DNA of 64,000 bases from Sacculina carcini (taxonomy: Eukaryota; Arthropoda; Thecostraca; Sacculinidae), in assembly GCA_916048095.2 (NCBI GenBank), contig OU696576.1:5003664-5067663 (forward strand), in the 5' to 3' direction. The translations under genes were made by a program, and so were the position numbers. The notes beneath the pieces were generated by a model, which worked only from the letters and a program-made list of their open reading frames with translations, was not told the DNA's origin and searched no databases. Positions 43,315 to 54,550 of the stretch are shown here, in pieces. Position 1 is the first letter of the stretch, and the number at the start of each line of letters is the position of its first letter.

Positions 43315-44650
43315 TTACATGCGAGAAACAAATGCACACACTTGACACGAATGTTCGTCGCACGTGGGGGCATTGCGGCTCGCAAAATCGGACCGAAGAT
43401 TCACGGAACCTGCCAAGTGTAATACACGCACATGGTATTGACTGACTGCGGAAAGGAAGGTAGTCACGTGTGGGCTTCCTGAAAATTCACCGCGTGTAAG
43501 CCTCTCATAAGCCTGAACACATGGCTTGCTGTCGGTGAGGACCGGGCATTGCATATTGGACTGGATTATGAATGGTGCGAAGTGACGTGTGGCCGCCGAA
43601 ATGCCGAGGGCCTCTATTTCGCATGGTAGCCATGTCACCTGGTGTACGCGAAGCTTTGCACTGAAAAAGCCTGCCAACAGTGTACGTTTGTTACGAGTGA
43701 CGTATAGTGTAGCGCCAATGCCATGCTGTTTGCTTGATCCGTCAGTGACTATCCAAAGGTAGTCTGAAGGTCTTGAAATGACAATAGATTTATTGGACCG
43801 AAGGTGTTGTTGGGCCGCCTGAAACGCTGCTATGAGTTCGTCCGACCATTGAAGACTTTCCGCAGACTCGCGTCCTGCACACATAGACTCTAGTGGAGTT
43901 AAGAATTGTGATGTGTTGTCTACTACACGACTCAAAACTTTATAAGCGCCAATGAAACTGCGCATTTGCTTCACAGTTTTCGGCGAATTACATGAGGCAA
44001 GTGTGGAGATTCGATGTGGACTTGCACTCAAATACCCATCCGACCACACCCATCCGAGAATAGAGGCCTTGCGAGGACAGATTATTGTCTTGCTAGGCGA
44101 CAATCGCAAGTTACATTTGTCAAGAGCTGCTAAAGCCAAGCGCCATGTGGATAAAATCTCCTCGGGTGTGTTACCACCGCAAAACAAATCGTCTGCCAGC
44201 TTGACTACGTGGCCTTCCTGAATGAGATCTCCTAATACTCTGCACATGAGCTCCTCTAGAGCTGCCTCTGAGCCCGGTAGCCCCATTGCGCATCGAGCAT
44301 ACACCCGAGTCCCTTTGAATGGCGTTATAACACCGCAGTATTTCATCGAGTGTTGGGATAAGGGGATCTGAAAATACGCCTGAGCAAGATCTGTGGATAT
44401 TATATACTTCCACCATCCAATAATTCGCAAGGTCGAGTCAACATCCGGCATAAGAGACGGCGGTGGCTTACTGTACTGGCCAACAGAGGAAAAGCCAGTA
44501 ACAAGACGGCTACCTCCACTTGGCTTGTGAACTAGAAATGAGGGGCTCACATATTCAACATCTACTCCAACATCTGGCTTTTTGAACACTCCTGCTGATT
44601 CCGATTCGTCAAATTTGGTTTGCAGATCGGTTAGGCGCGAGCGGTTATAT
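43315..44650 (-). pseudogene. E1 reverse transcriptase and RNase H
   Basis: The frame from about 44650 begins [12 protein letters not shown] and continues through [20 protein letters not shown]. Motif A is [14 protein letters not shown] (catalytic Asp), followed by [20 protein letters not shown] and motif [13 protein letters not shown]. The thumb has [17 protein letters not shown]. RNase H follows with [30 protein letters not shown] and NLRSDFASR, holding the acidic residues. All catalytic positions remain. One frameshift near 44650 separates it from protease, and one stop at 43315 separates it from integrase. Confidence 0.85.
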
Positions 44651-45600
44651 TGAGGTAAACGACCCTTTCTATGTGGGGGCTGTACAGAACCAAATTTACG
44701 ACACCACAGATATTTCCTGCTGCATTGTTATAACCAGGGATGTCACTGTCAAACACTTTACCGTACTCAGAAAGTGTGTGATGGAATTGAGTGCGAATTT
44801 CCGATAGAAGGACATTATCTGGATCAACTTTAATCGTGCTCAAAACAGAAACCGGCAAAGAACGACGTGTAATTGAAGCAATGCGTGAATACGCTGTGTC
44901 TCGCGGTGACGCAACATTGTGATCAGAGGATACGGAAAACAATGTACACACATGGTCACATGAACGTATATGAAGCGGAAGATCACCGTGATTAGGTACC
45001 CGAATTCGTCCAGCGACGATCTGTGTGAGTGATGGAAGTTTCCACAATTGACTGCCCTTGGCACCTGAAAAGTTTGTGCTAGGCTCGATGGACACCATCT
45101 CATCAGAGGCAAAGTTGGGAACCTCAAATTCAACAAAATCCCCCGGCCAAACAATTTGTGGCTTTCCGGGAGAGCGTACCGTGCAATATGTTCGTCGGGC
45201 CACTGGGGGAGTGGACTGAGAAGATTCCCCTGTGGATGAATATCGAAAAATGATATATTTTCCAAGCGACACTGATAAATGGGCTGGTCGGACGGAAACA
45301 TCGTTCACACACATAAATTGAGTCCCTGCCAAAGCCTCTACTTCAAGCGACTCCACAGCAAGAGCGTCAAAAATCATGGTGTGAGAACCCCGGCACAAAC
45401 GCAAATGAACTTCTCCAACTACACTGAGGCGTGAATGACCGTCTGCTTGAACGGCATTCTGACAAGATTTGTGTAGTTTGGCTCCCAAGTGCATTGCTGT
45501 GGAAGCACGGATTAAATTAAGTTCGGCACCAGTGTAAAGTGTGAGACCTAAAGGAGTATGATGAAGAAAAACAAGTAAATGTGGTGAAGGATTCGTTTAA
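44631..45600 (-). pseudogene. E1 protease region
   Basis: After a stop at 45597-45599 the same frame reads TPLGLTLYTGAELNLIRAST. This aligns with an aspartic-protease active site, but Tyr stands where the catalytic Asp should be. It is followed by QADGHSRLSVVGEVHLRL, VESLEVEALAGTQFM and a beta-rich stretch. The last part (VLLSEIRTQFHHTLSEYGKVFDSDIP) is the usual lead-in to RT. The missing Asp suggests this copy's protease is dead. Confidence 0.7.
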
Positions 45601-46619
45601 GCACGTGGAGTTATTACAGTAGACGTTGCGACATTACACACATTTTCATTCGTAAAAGAGTCTAATTCACCAACCTGTGTTTCGTCCTCATCAGCGGAGT
45701 GGTCCGACTCGTCACCAGCAATCAGACAGACACCCGCTATGAAACGACGGTCATACTCCGGGAGGAACCGGCAGTGACTGAGAAAATGTGTCTCACTCCC
45801 CGGCCGGCCAGCGGCTTTGCACAGGGCACAGGAACGCTTTGGAGCCCTTTGTCGGCCGAACTTCGCGGCTGCTGGTCGGATGACACGCTGAGATGAACCT
45901 TGTACCTGCAAGCTGCCTGTGGTGGCGCGCAGAATTTTTACATGCTCTGAGGGCCTGATATCTGACAGTAGAGAATCCATGGCTTGACTAATCTCAGGTT
46001 TCAGCGAAGCCAGTGTTCTACTTCGCAATTCAGGACCATATCTTTCTTGACTAGAGCTGGCAGTGACGTGTGAATCAGCTGCGACCATGTGAGCGTTACG
46101 AAATTCTCCATTGAAGGCGAAAGCTCTTCTTCCTCGACCGGGACGACTCCTTGGTGACTGATTCCCCCGTCAGGCTGGAGCAAGTTATCTTCAACAAAAG
46201 CCATCAGCCGCTGATACAAATCCTCTGGGCGTTCGTTCGACTCCAGCTTGATGTTCGCAAAGTCCAGCAAATGAGACCCTGATGATTGGAACCCGTAGTG
46301 GAGACGAATCGCCTGCCATATGTCCTTTATCGATGTTGAATTTTTGACAATCGTGTTGCGTGAGATCACTGGGCAACAATTGGCGATTTGTCCCAGCATT
46401 AACTCTAGTTGGGCCACTTTTTGTGCTGCAATACGGCGAGATAACTCAGGAACATCTGCTGTGTCATCAGAGAATCCTCGCAGCGGTGATTGTCGAGTCT
46501 CCCAAATACTGCTTGGTAGCAGAAATCCGGCAAAATTGCTGTCAAGAGAAAGCGTGTATTCGATGTTCTGCTTCCAGTTTTCGAAACTGGTGAACGCTTC
46601 GATTCTTGTTAGACACCAT
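45597..46619 (-). pseudogene. E1 gag
   Basis: Starts [20 protein letters not shown] about 95 bp inside the primer site. It contains [40 protein letters not shown] and [21 protein letters not shown] frame change near 46085 follows, then [20 protein letters not shown] and a Cys-His motif, CALCKAAGR…HFLSHCRFLPEYDRRF. E2's gag matches it throughout. Confidence 0.75.
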
Positions 46620-46714
46620 TGTTTCGGTGCCCGAGTCGCCGTTGTCGTGAAGTGCCGGTATTTGCAGCATTAGCCAGCCACAGAAAAGGCAAAACGCGAA
46701 CAAGAGGTCAGTGG

Positions 46715-46731
46715 GTAAAGCGCTGCCACCA
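46715..46731 (-). promoter_or_regulatory. E1 candidate primer-binding site
   Basis: Minus-strand TGGTGGCAGCGCTTTAC lies immediately after the LTR end. The leading TGG is as expected, but I have not matched the tRNA. Confidence 0.5.
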
Positions 46732-47017
46732 CGACAGTAATGAACACGTTGGCTGAAGTGCAATGTATTCGTGGACACAACACGAGGCTAACTGCTGACA
46801 AAGGTACACTCGTTCATACACCCCACTCTAGCACACGGACATACTTACACGCTTACACAAGGATCATGTGTCACGAGCTTCACCGCGTGTAACCATGAAC
46901 GTTAACACAGTTACACAACAACATACATACACGCTCACACAATGTTAATGCGACGCAAGGCTATCGTACATCAATGACTCACGCACGTGCAAACGTCATG
47001 GGCGTGCTGACACTACA
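46732..47017 (-). repeat. E1 5' LTR (approximate)
   Basis: The right boundary is inferred from the minus-strand start TGTAGTGTC, the same opening as the Gypsy-2 LTR. The left boundary is fixed by the primer site. No full second LTR is available to confirm it. Confidence 0.5.
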
Positions 47018-47500
47018 TACATACTGGCGCAGATGATTTCAAGTTCCATCAAAACTACCGCTCTGTTAGATACAGCTTGCTGTGCTCGATACGCAATACC
47101 TGGTTTCAGTGACATTTTGCCTATCAAGAACTAACAAAAACAACTTAACGGATCAAAATGTAGCTAGCAATATAACTAACCAACCAAACCAGCCAAACGC
47201 TACCCATCCCTCCCATCTTAACCTGACCCAGCTTGATCTGAGGTGATTTGACTTATTAGTTTGTTATAACAGAATGAACACATTCGATCATAATATGTAA
47301 TTAGAAATTTGAGATTCAAAACCAAAAACAATCGTCGCTCAATGAGCTTATCTACGCCAGGAGTCTCAAATACGCGGCTCGCAAATATTCTCGGGCAGCC
47401 CTCCAATACAGTATAGAAACCAAATTGTACGACAGATAAAATAACATGTATTGAACAATTAATTAATAATTATTAATTAATTAATTCATACTTTCATGAG
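47018..47500. other. no recognised feature
   Basis: AT-rich sequence with a TTAAT palindromic cluster at 47458-47485. No gene seen. Confidence 0.4.
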
Positions 47501-47514
47501 TAATTCTGGATCCT

Positions 47515-48125
47515 GAAGTTAAGTCCATGAGTCTTGTATATGGATTCATTCTACACGATGAAATTGAACGTTCTATTGTCTATAGTTGTTGCCCGTGGGC
47601 CAATTCTAAATCCTAAAAATGAGCCATCGCTTCGTTTACGCTTGAAACCCCTGATGTATAACATTGAGCCCGCGTAATTATGCCAAGTTTTATTCAAGTA
47701 AACATACAATAACAATCAGCCATTAAGACACACATTCCGCTCTTAGCGTTGTTTTCGTGTTCAAATCGTGTAAATAATGAGAACAATCAAACATGTCTAT
47801 TCAGTATAGTGGAGCACTAGTTAGCCTGTACGCAATATAACCAGGTTCATACATAACAGCAATGGTATAGTTATACAACTTAAACCACTGTGTAGAGAAT
47901 CGTGTGCTCTACAAGATAGGCTAAAATTTATACCCACAAATTGTTCATAAATCATGTAAAATTTACACAATGATAATCTACATTGAAAATTGTACTTGAA
48001 CTTTGGCTGTCCGCTTTTCTTCATAATTTTTTCTCTATTTCTCAACAACTAATTATAACACATCTAAATAAATTATACCAACATGCTGGAAATATATTTT
48101 TCTGCAAGACGGAAATGTGTATCTT
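47515..48125. repeat. rearranged Helitron-related fragments
   Basis: 47555-47670 matches 21675-21790 (shared 'gttctattgtctatagttg' and 'cattgagcc'). 47793-47835 matches the segment at 36285-36330. 47860-48115 matches the internal Helitron repeat unit (e.g. 59140-59390, 'ctgtgtagagaat', 'tttatacccacaaa'). Mixed order indicates several truncated copies. Confidence 0.55.
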
Positions 48126-48204
48126 AGGCCGCTGTCAGTTGCCGCACCTGCTTGTGGAACTTTGTTTCAAATTGAGCCTTTCACACTAGTATACTGAGTT
48201 GCGT

Positions 48205-48290
48205 TAACTGTATCAGTCAATCAATCAATGTATTTGTTATAGCGCTAATATGCACAGAAGCACGACAAAATTAAAAAGGCAAACACAATT
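48205..48290 (-). mobile_element. 3' tail of an L2/CR1-group LINE
   Basis: Minus strand ATTAGCGCTATAACAAATAC followed by a TGAT-type repeat is the same stem-plus-microsatellite end seen in LINE-A. No coding portion was recognised upstream. Confidence 0.5.
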
Positions 48291-48324
48291 ATGGAGATAG
48301 ACATGTGACAACAGTAAGAATACA

Positions 48325-48465
48325 TAATGCACACATAGGAATACACACACAAACACATAATGCACACATAGGAAGACACACACAAACACAAACACACACA
48401 CACACACAGACATACACACACAGAGACATACACACACATACATAAGCAAAAACATACACATACAC
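48325..48465. repeat. CA-rich microsatellite
   Basis: Degenerate (CA)n with two direct repeats of 'acacataatgcacacatagg'. It creates Cys/Val-rich artificial frames on the minus strand. Confidence 0.85.
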
Positions 48466-48836
48466 ATGGGCACCATAACTAAGAATGGGAAACAAATCAC
48501 GCGAAATCAGAATCAGACGATCAGACACGCAGGATAAAGAATTTATCAGTAAGACTAGAAATATACAAATATAGAAGATATAAGATAAGCATTGACTGTG
48601 CACCGGTAACAGAGCGAGCCGGCAATGATACCCGAGTAAAAAAATATAACAAAATATAAACTTCGCATCGCATGGCACCAGCCAGTACAACAGCCCACTC
48701 TTATTTTATATTGTATGTGCATAGAGATATATGTTGCATATAGAATGTATATACCTGTTGCACGTTATGTGCTAAGCAATGTGATCTGTTTTCACGTTCT
48801 TTGTATATAATACCGTGGTTTCCATGAGAATTGCCA

Positions 48837-49010
48837 TGCGCCACTAGGTAGTGCCGCCATTGCCCGCTAGAACTGACGGTGTCGTGTTTCGCTGCCAGCC
48901 ACGAGGTGGCGTGAACAGCGGCGCGTATCAGTTAGTTATCGGCAGCGCGGATCAGTTTATGCCTGGCTGTGTTGGTTAATATATTTACGTTCTTGGCTGT
49001 TGTGTCTCAC
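48837..49010 (+). repeat. E2 5' LTR, first part
   Basis: Matches 57031-57205 (shared 'ggtagtgccgccattgcc' and 'ccagccacgaggtggcgtga'). The last five bases, CTCAC, are the target duplication made by Gypsy-3. Confidence 0.85.
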
Positions 49011-49186
49011 TGTAGTGTGGTGCTGCCCCGCCCAGAGGGCGCGGGCGCGGCTAGCGTGGAATACGCTACCCGCCACAAGTCAGTGTGTGTCCAGCAGTGG
49101 TTGTGTGCAGGTCGTGACGTTGTGTTATCCTATTGTTCGTGTATTATCGTGTTGTACTTGTATTGCGATTGTAAATATAGCCCACA
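49011..49186 (+). repeat. Gypsy-3 5' LTR
   Basis: Start TGTAGTGTGGTGCTGCCCCG, end 'aaatatagcccaca'. Direct repeat of 52645-52819. Confidence 0.85.
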
Positions 49187-49299
49187 TTTTGCAGCCGACT
49201 GAGACTCAGCAGGCTGTTCTGGATGGTCAGCAACGACAGCTGGACCAGTTCAGCTGTCGTTGCATCAATTTGGATGTTGACACTGCACTGTTGACTAAT

Positions 49300-50458
49300 C
49301 AATTTTGGATGTTGACACTGGTGGTGGACACTGCTTTTCTATTTCATGCTCGCCTGGCAGCAGCTGGGACCGGCAGCCCCCGCCGGTGCACCTGCTGTGG
49401 CTCCCCGGGTGAATGCCCAGTCGCCAGTCCGCTTGTCCTACGACACGACTGCAGCTGGGATCACAGCGTGGAAGGAACGGGCGCTGTCTCATAGCAAGTT
49501 ATCTGGCAGCGAGCAACTCAGCCCAGCCCAGCAACAAGCGCTGCTCACCACGCTGCTGGACTATGAGTGGTGCCACATCATCCGGCACTCTGTGGCGCTG
49601 CCGGTGGACGCTGATCTGCCAGCCTGCATTGAGTTGCTGTAAAACCACCAGCGGTCACGTCAACAGGTGTTGGTGCAGCACCGGCATTTTTTTACCGCCA
49701 CCAGCACGACGGGGAGAAGGTGGGTGACTTCGTGCTATCCCTGCGTGATATTGCGGCCTGCTGCGATTTCTGCAGCAGTTGCCGCGATGAGCACATTCGC
49801 GACCAGATCGTCATGAGGAGGGCCGACTCAACTGCCCTGCAACAGCTGCTACAGGTTGCCCACAACGAATTGTCGCTGGAGAGGGCAGTCAAAATTTGCG
49901 AGTCAGCGGAAAGCGTGTGGCCATGCAGCGAGCCATGATGGCCATGATGTTGTGGCCATGCAGCGAGCCACGCTCGATGTGGCTAGTTCGGCCACCATCC
50001 GTACAGAGGTCGCTGTCGTGCGCCGTCAACCACTGCGCATGCGCGACCAGCCCGGCCGTCAATCACTGCGCATGCGCGACCAACCGGACCGGCAGCCAGA
50101 TGGTGGTGGCAACGGCTCTGCATGTGATCGCTGCGGCCAAAGACACCAGACGGCGTCATGCCGCGCTGCTGACTGCGTCTGTCGCCACTGCGGAAAGCGC
50201 AGCCACTACGCGCGTGCTTGTCGTGCGTATCAGTCCGGCGCGGGTCGCCTTCGAAACAACTTCGTCGACTATGTTGGCTGTGATGCAAACGATGGTGTTG
50301 TGAACGAGGAAAATACACAAGACGAATTGCATATCCGTGATATTTTCATTCGTGCTGAACGCACACGTTTGACCACCGTGGGCCTAACCGTTTCCGTGGG
50401 GAGCACCAACCGCGCAAAATCACATGGCGCTGTGATTCTGGGGCCGATGTCTCCGTAG
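49300..50458 (+). pseudogene. Gypsy-3 gag, frameshifted
   Basis: Readable in three frames. The first is AAGITAWKERALSHSKLSGS…LLDYEWCHIIRHSV (stop at 49640). The second is VGDFVLSLRDIAACCDFC…DQIVMRRADSTALQQLLQ. The third holds two knuckles, CDRCGQRHQTASC and CRHCGKRSHYARAC (about 50127-50222), the second a classical CCHC. A CGCATGCGCGACCA duplication near 50035-50085 repeats the codons before the knuckles. The capsid-like Asp/Arg-rich helices and the knuckle pair fit a Gypsy gag. Stops and frameshifts prevent expression. Confidence 0.7.
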
Positions 50459-50826
50459 TGGATGCTGTAGTCGCGCAGCAGCTCGGGGTAGCCACCGATA
50501 GCTGACGTCCACCGCCGTCGCGCCTGCGGGTTGTCAGTGGCCAGCCACCGCGGTGTTTGGCCACATTCGAAGCGCTGCAGCGATTTGGCGACGCCTCTTG
50601 CCGCCAGAAGTCAGGCGAGCAGCATCTTCAGCAGGTGACCGCAGGACCGTCAGTCCCGACGCCACGACATTGCACTCGCTGGACCAGCTCAGCGCAGCCC
50701 ACCGCTGCAGAGCGACGGGCACACAACGAGCGATTGCTGGGGGCCTTCCCTTGCGTATTCTCTACGGACGGTCTCCTCCGCGAGATAACTGGCGGTGCGA
50801 TACGGATTGACCTCTGAGATGATGCC

Positions 50827-51849
50827 GTGCCCCACAACGTGACCGCTCCTCGATCTGTGCCTTTCAGCCACCGCGCCCAGGCACAACAGCAGCTGGAGCA
50901 GCTGCAGCAGCATGTCGTCATTGAGCCGGTGTCCCAGCCGACTGACTGGTGCTCGCCCATTTTCGTGGTCGGCAAACGTAAGGCGGACGGTACGCCCAAC
51001 GGTTGCCGCCTCACGATGGACTTAACCCGCCTAAACCGTTTCGTCCGCCGGCCGACTCAACCGGTTCCTCGCCGGTCGAGGCCGTAGCCAGCATGGGCCT
51101 CGGCAACCGGTGGTTTACCCAGGTGGACGCCCTACAGGGCTACTTTCAGGTGCCCTGCGCCGCGAGGACAGAGAACTCACCACGTTCATCACGCCGTGGG
51201 GTCGGCTCAGGTTCTGCCGTGCACCAATGGGCCTGGTGTCCAGTTGCAACGAGTTCAACCGGCGCGGCGACGTAGCCTTGGCTGGCTTGCCGGACTCGTG
51301 CAAGATCGTTGACGAGTGTGCTGGTGCACACTGCCAGCTACGACGGCCATCTGCAGCGAGTCGGGCAGCTACTGCAGCGCTGTGACGACGCCGGCGTCAC
51401 TCTAAACCTGGAAAAGTTTGTCTTCGCTGCCACTGCCGCCAATTTATGCGGCTTCCACATTACGTCCTCCGGCTTTACATCGACGAAAGAAAATTCGGGC
51501 CCTGGCGTATTTCCCTACACCGACGGACCTGACCTCACTGCGGTCGTTATTGGGCTTTGCGAATCAGTTTGGCGACTTATCTGACGCCATCACCTCTGCT
51601 GCCGAGCCCCTGTGTCAGCTGCTCCGCAAAGGCGTCGAGTGGCAGTGGTCGTCACAGCACGACGCTGATTTCACGGCAGTAAAACGCGTTTTGGCCAGCC
51701 CGCCAATGCTTGGCCACTTCGACCCGACAAGGCCCACCATGTTGGAGACGGACACGGCACGACAGAAAGGCCTCGGGTTTGTGCTCCGCCAGCGGGACGA
51801 CCAGGGAAGCTGGCAGGACCAGGCCAGCCGCCGCCGGGGGAGGATGTGA
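50827..51849 (+). pseudogene. Gypsy-3 reverse transcriptase and start of RNase H
   Basis: It begins with the Gypsy RT lead-in HRAQAQQQLEQLQQHVVIEP, then WCSPIFVVGKRKADG and RLTMDLTRLNRFVRRP. Motif A is FTQVDALQGYFQVP. A frame change follows, then FCRAPMGLVSSCNEFNRRGD. Motif C is disrupted (KIVDE, then in the next frame VLVHTASYDGHLQRV). The thumb follows: NLEKFVFAATAANLCGFHI. The RNase H start is MLETDTARQKGLGFVLRQRD. The sequence stops there, so the tether, integrase and 3' gag-pol end are deleted. At least four frame changes are present. Confidence 0.75.
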
Positions 51850-51946
51850 GCGGAACATCAGAGGCTCCACACACCCCGCACCCTCGCCGAAGCGACCGAA
51901 CCCGCAGACCGCCGCCGCACCTGAGCGACTACGTCTGCAGGACCAG

Positions 51947-52609
51947 TGTAACGACAGCAATATGTTGAGATGTTGATCTTGGTCGTTCGGCTGATCGTGA
52001 TGTCTTTATAGTTCCTCTTGGTGCTGTGTTCCGCGATAACAAGTAATAGTCACCCAGTCGAAGTTTTATTGTATATTTTCAGCAACCAGTCAATCAACTA
52101 CCTTACAACTATTCTTAAATCTTAATGAAATCCAGTACCTAATACCCTAATGATGAATTATTAATGGTGAGTTCTACCTAGCAAGTCGCTAGTCAAACCA
52201 AGCCGACCACCCCTATATTATTAGTAACCCCGGCTTATATACCCTCGAACACATGTCGTTGGCACCATACACCACAAGCAATGCGAGTTGGCCAAACAGT
52301 GCCAACTACACAACCGGGACATAAGCTATTTGTAAACACGATCTGACAGTACACGCGCGTGTTACCACGAGATGCTCAGCCAAGTCAAACGTACAAAAAA
52401 AGTCATAAATTAACTGTGAAGCTACTTCACACATTGTCAAGCATATCAGGCGCAGTGTATTACTGACGCCACCCTACCACATAAATTAGCCTAACGACAA
52501 CTGGACAAGCAGGCAGCAAAAAGAACGCGAAAGTAAACTGAGAGAGAGAGAAAGAGAAAACTGAGTAAACTGACAGATAGAAAACTTGTCCGATTATCAC
52601 TTTGTTATA
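51947..52609 (-). repeat. solo LTR of family A inside Gypsy-3
   Basis: 663 bp from TGTAACGACAGCAATATGTT to 'ctttgttata', flanked on both sides by ACCAG (51942-51946 and 52610-52614). There is no primer site beside it, unlike the complete copy at 5974. LTR-LTR recombination after insertion is the standard origin. It is shorter than the other copies because of small deletions, e.g. near 52140-52220. Confidence 0.9.
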
Positions 52610-52644
52610 ACCAGCAGCCCCCCTTGCGCCGCTTGGAGGGGAGA

Positions 52645-52819
52645 TGTATTGTGGTGGTGCCCCGCCCAGAGGGCGCGGACGCGGCTAGCGTGGATGACGC
52701 TACCCGCCACGAGTCAGTGTGTGTCCAGCAGTGGTTGTGTGCAGGTCGTGACGTTGTGTTATCCTCTTGTTCGTGTATTATCGTGTTGTATTTGTATTGT
52801 GATTGTAATATAGCGCACA
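52645..52819 (+). repeat. Gypsy-3 3' LTR
   Basis: Start TGTATTGTGGTGGTGCCCCG, end 'atatagcgcaca'. Differs from the 5' LTR at several sites. Confidence 0.85.
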
Positions 52820-52938
52820 CACACTACTGGCGTCTCTTCCTACGTCTCTGTGCGGTGCAATACCCATTATTGCGGTCAGTCGCAGGTACGTGCTATTTTT
52901 TCAGTGTCATTTCTTCCTCTCGGGCACCCAGCAGTGGT

Positions 52939-54550
52939 GTTTAACCAAGTCTGAAACTGTGGCTAGCTACGAAAAGTGGCGCCAAAATCTCATCTACACT
53001 TTGTCACTAGGTCCCGCATTTTCGCCGTTTCTGGAGCCGAATTTTGCGTGGATAGTCCAGTCCTCCCGTGAGCCACTCCGCGGGTTTCGCGACGATGTTA
53101 CCCCTATACCCGAAGCCAAGCGTCGACCAGCTGTTCAAAAGGCCGCTTCGCTCGATTTGATGCTGGACCAGATAGTCAATTTCTGCCCTATCATCTCCCG
53201 GAACGCTATCACCACAACTTCGACGTATCTGGCCTCAATCTGGCACGTCATTCGATTGCATTTTGGATTCCAAAGATATGGTGCGCATTTTCTGGATTTG
53301 GCCTCTCTGAAGTTGGAGCCCGGAGAGCGTCCCGAAGTTCTTTATCAACGTTTATTGGCTTGTTTGATAATTGTCTTCTTCGTGTCGACGGTCATGTTAT
53401 GCATCACGGCGCTCTACCGACGGAAGACCAAGAGTTCTCTCCGTCTCTGGAGAAATGCATCGTTTTCCAGTGGCTTGACCTAACCGACGCCGCTCTGCCT
53501 AGACTCGTCAAACAACGCTACGGTCCCGGTCTACGCTCTCGTACTCTAGCTTCGCTTCGTCCTGAAATCAGCCAGGCATTGAAGACTCTTCAAACTGAGC
53601 TGCGTTCTTTGGAAGACGCATATATTCTACGTTTTGCCGCTGGCGAACTCAGTCACATGGCTATCGGTCGCAGCCACAACCGATCCCTTCTTGCACCTCA
53701 GCGTTCTCGGCCACAGCGTCTGTCAACTCCGCTACACCGTCCAATCAGCCGGCGCTCGTGCGCGCTCTGCAAGGCTGCCGGACACAAAGACAGCGACCAC
53801 TACCCCAACCGCTGTCGCTACCTGCCTGGGGCGGATCGGTGTTTTTTCGGCGATGTTCGTGACGATCTCTGTGACGATGACGGAGAACCTGACGATCCTG
53901 ATGTTTTTCACGTGGAGTCACTATCGCCAATCAGTGACGCTTCTACTCAGGTCGGTTTCGGTTTCATTGAAGCTCGTCAATTGTCTGTTGCTGTTGATGT
54001 CAATGTGCATTCAACACGTCGTGTTACCGTCAAACCGTCCCCTCACTTGTTTGCATTCTATAAGCATACGCCTCTGAGTTTAACTTTAGATACCTTGACC
54101 GAGGTCAATTTGATCCGTTCTGATATTGTAAATTTCCTGGGGGTTCGCGCATCCAAGACGTCTCAGTCAGCTTATCAGGCTGATGGCCAATCACCTCTCG
54201 ATGTTGTTGGTGAAACTCACCTCATGCTTGGTCGTGATTGTGTTCAATTAGCGTTTGTTGCTCTCGTTGTCAATCGACTCGGTGTTGACGTGTTGGCTGG
54301 CACTCCGTTTATGACAGCTAACGATGTGTATGTGCGTTCTCCTGAGCATGCTGTGTTTTCAGGTCAGACTATCCTATACCGCTACTCATCCATCCCTTGT
54401 TCCCATGCACCATGCCCCGCATCGGCCCGTCGAACACAGTGCACCTTGCGTTCACCGGCATCGTCTTCCACGCTGTGGCCCGGCGAATATGCCGAGTTTA
54501 ATGTGTCCGATTTCCATCCGGATGCCTCTCTCCGGATGCCTCCTTCTCCG
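52939..54550 (+). pseudogene. E2 gag and protease
   Basis: Gag begins around [20 protein letters not shown], with [19 protein letters not shown] and [20 protein letters not shown] matching E1. A frame change at about 53380 leads into [35 protein letters not shown] and the Cys motif CALCKAAGHKDSDHYPNRC. The protease shows LSLTLDTLTEVNLIRSDIVN, where the catalytic Asp is present but the following Gly-Ala is changed. It is followed by VVNRLGVDVLAGTPFM. The frame then runs across a deletion into RT coding sequence in another phase near 54550. Confidence 0.75.

Larger units (their letters stand above)
42040..47017 (-). mobile_element. E1: divergent Gypsy-like LTR element, 3' LTR mostly missing
   Basis: The minus-strand order is 5' LTR, primer site, gag, protease, RT, RNase H, integrase. 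The 5' LTR is placed at about 47017-46732 (start TGTAGTGTCAGCACGCCC, end inferred from the primer site). At the left end only the last 21 bp of that LTR (CAACGTGTTCATTACTGTCG and one base) follow integrase at 42060-42040. Few coding breaks are present, far fewer than in its relative E2. Confidence 0.8.
49011..52819 (+). mobile_element. Gypsy-3: truncated Ty3/Gypsy element inside the E2 5' LTR
   Basis: LTRs of about 175 bp (49011-49186 and 52645-52819) flank gag and a partial RT/RNase H. The 3' LTR is preceded by the polypurine tract CTTGGAGGGGAGA (52632-52644). Flanks are CTCAC (left) and CACAC (right). The uninterrupted 3' LTR of E2 has CTGAC at this position, so the insertion point is confirmed. 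RNase H is cut near 51850 and integrase is missing. A solo LTR sits at 51947-52609. Confidence 0.9.

Noticed and set aside
48237-48690. Cys/Val-rich minus-strand frames
   Set aside because: Generated by the (CA)n microsatellite. No conserved motif outside the repeat.
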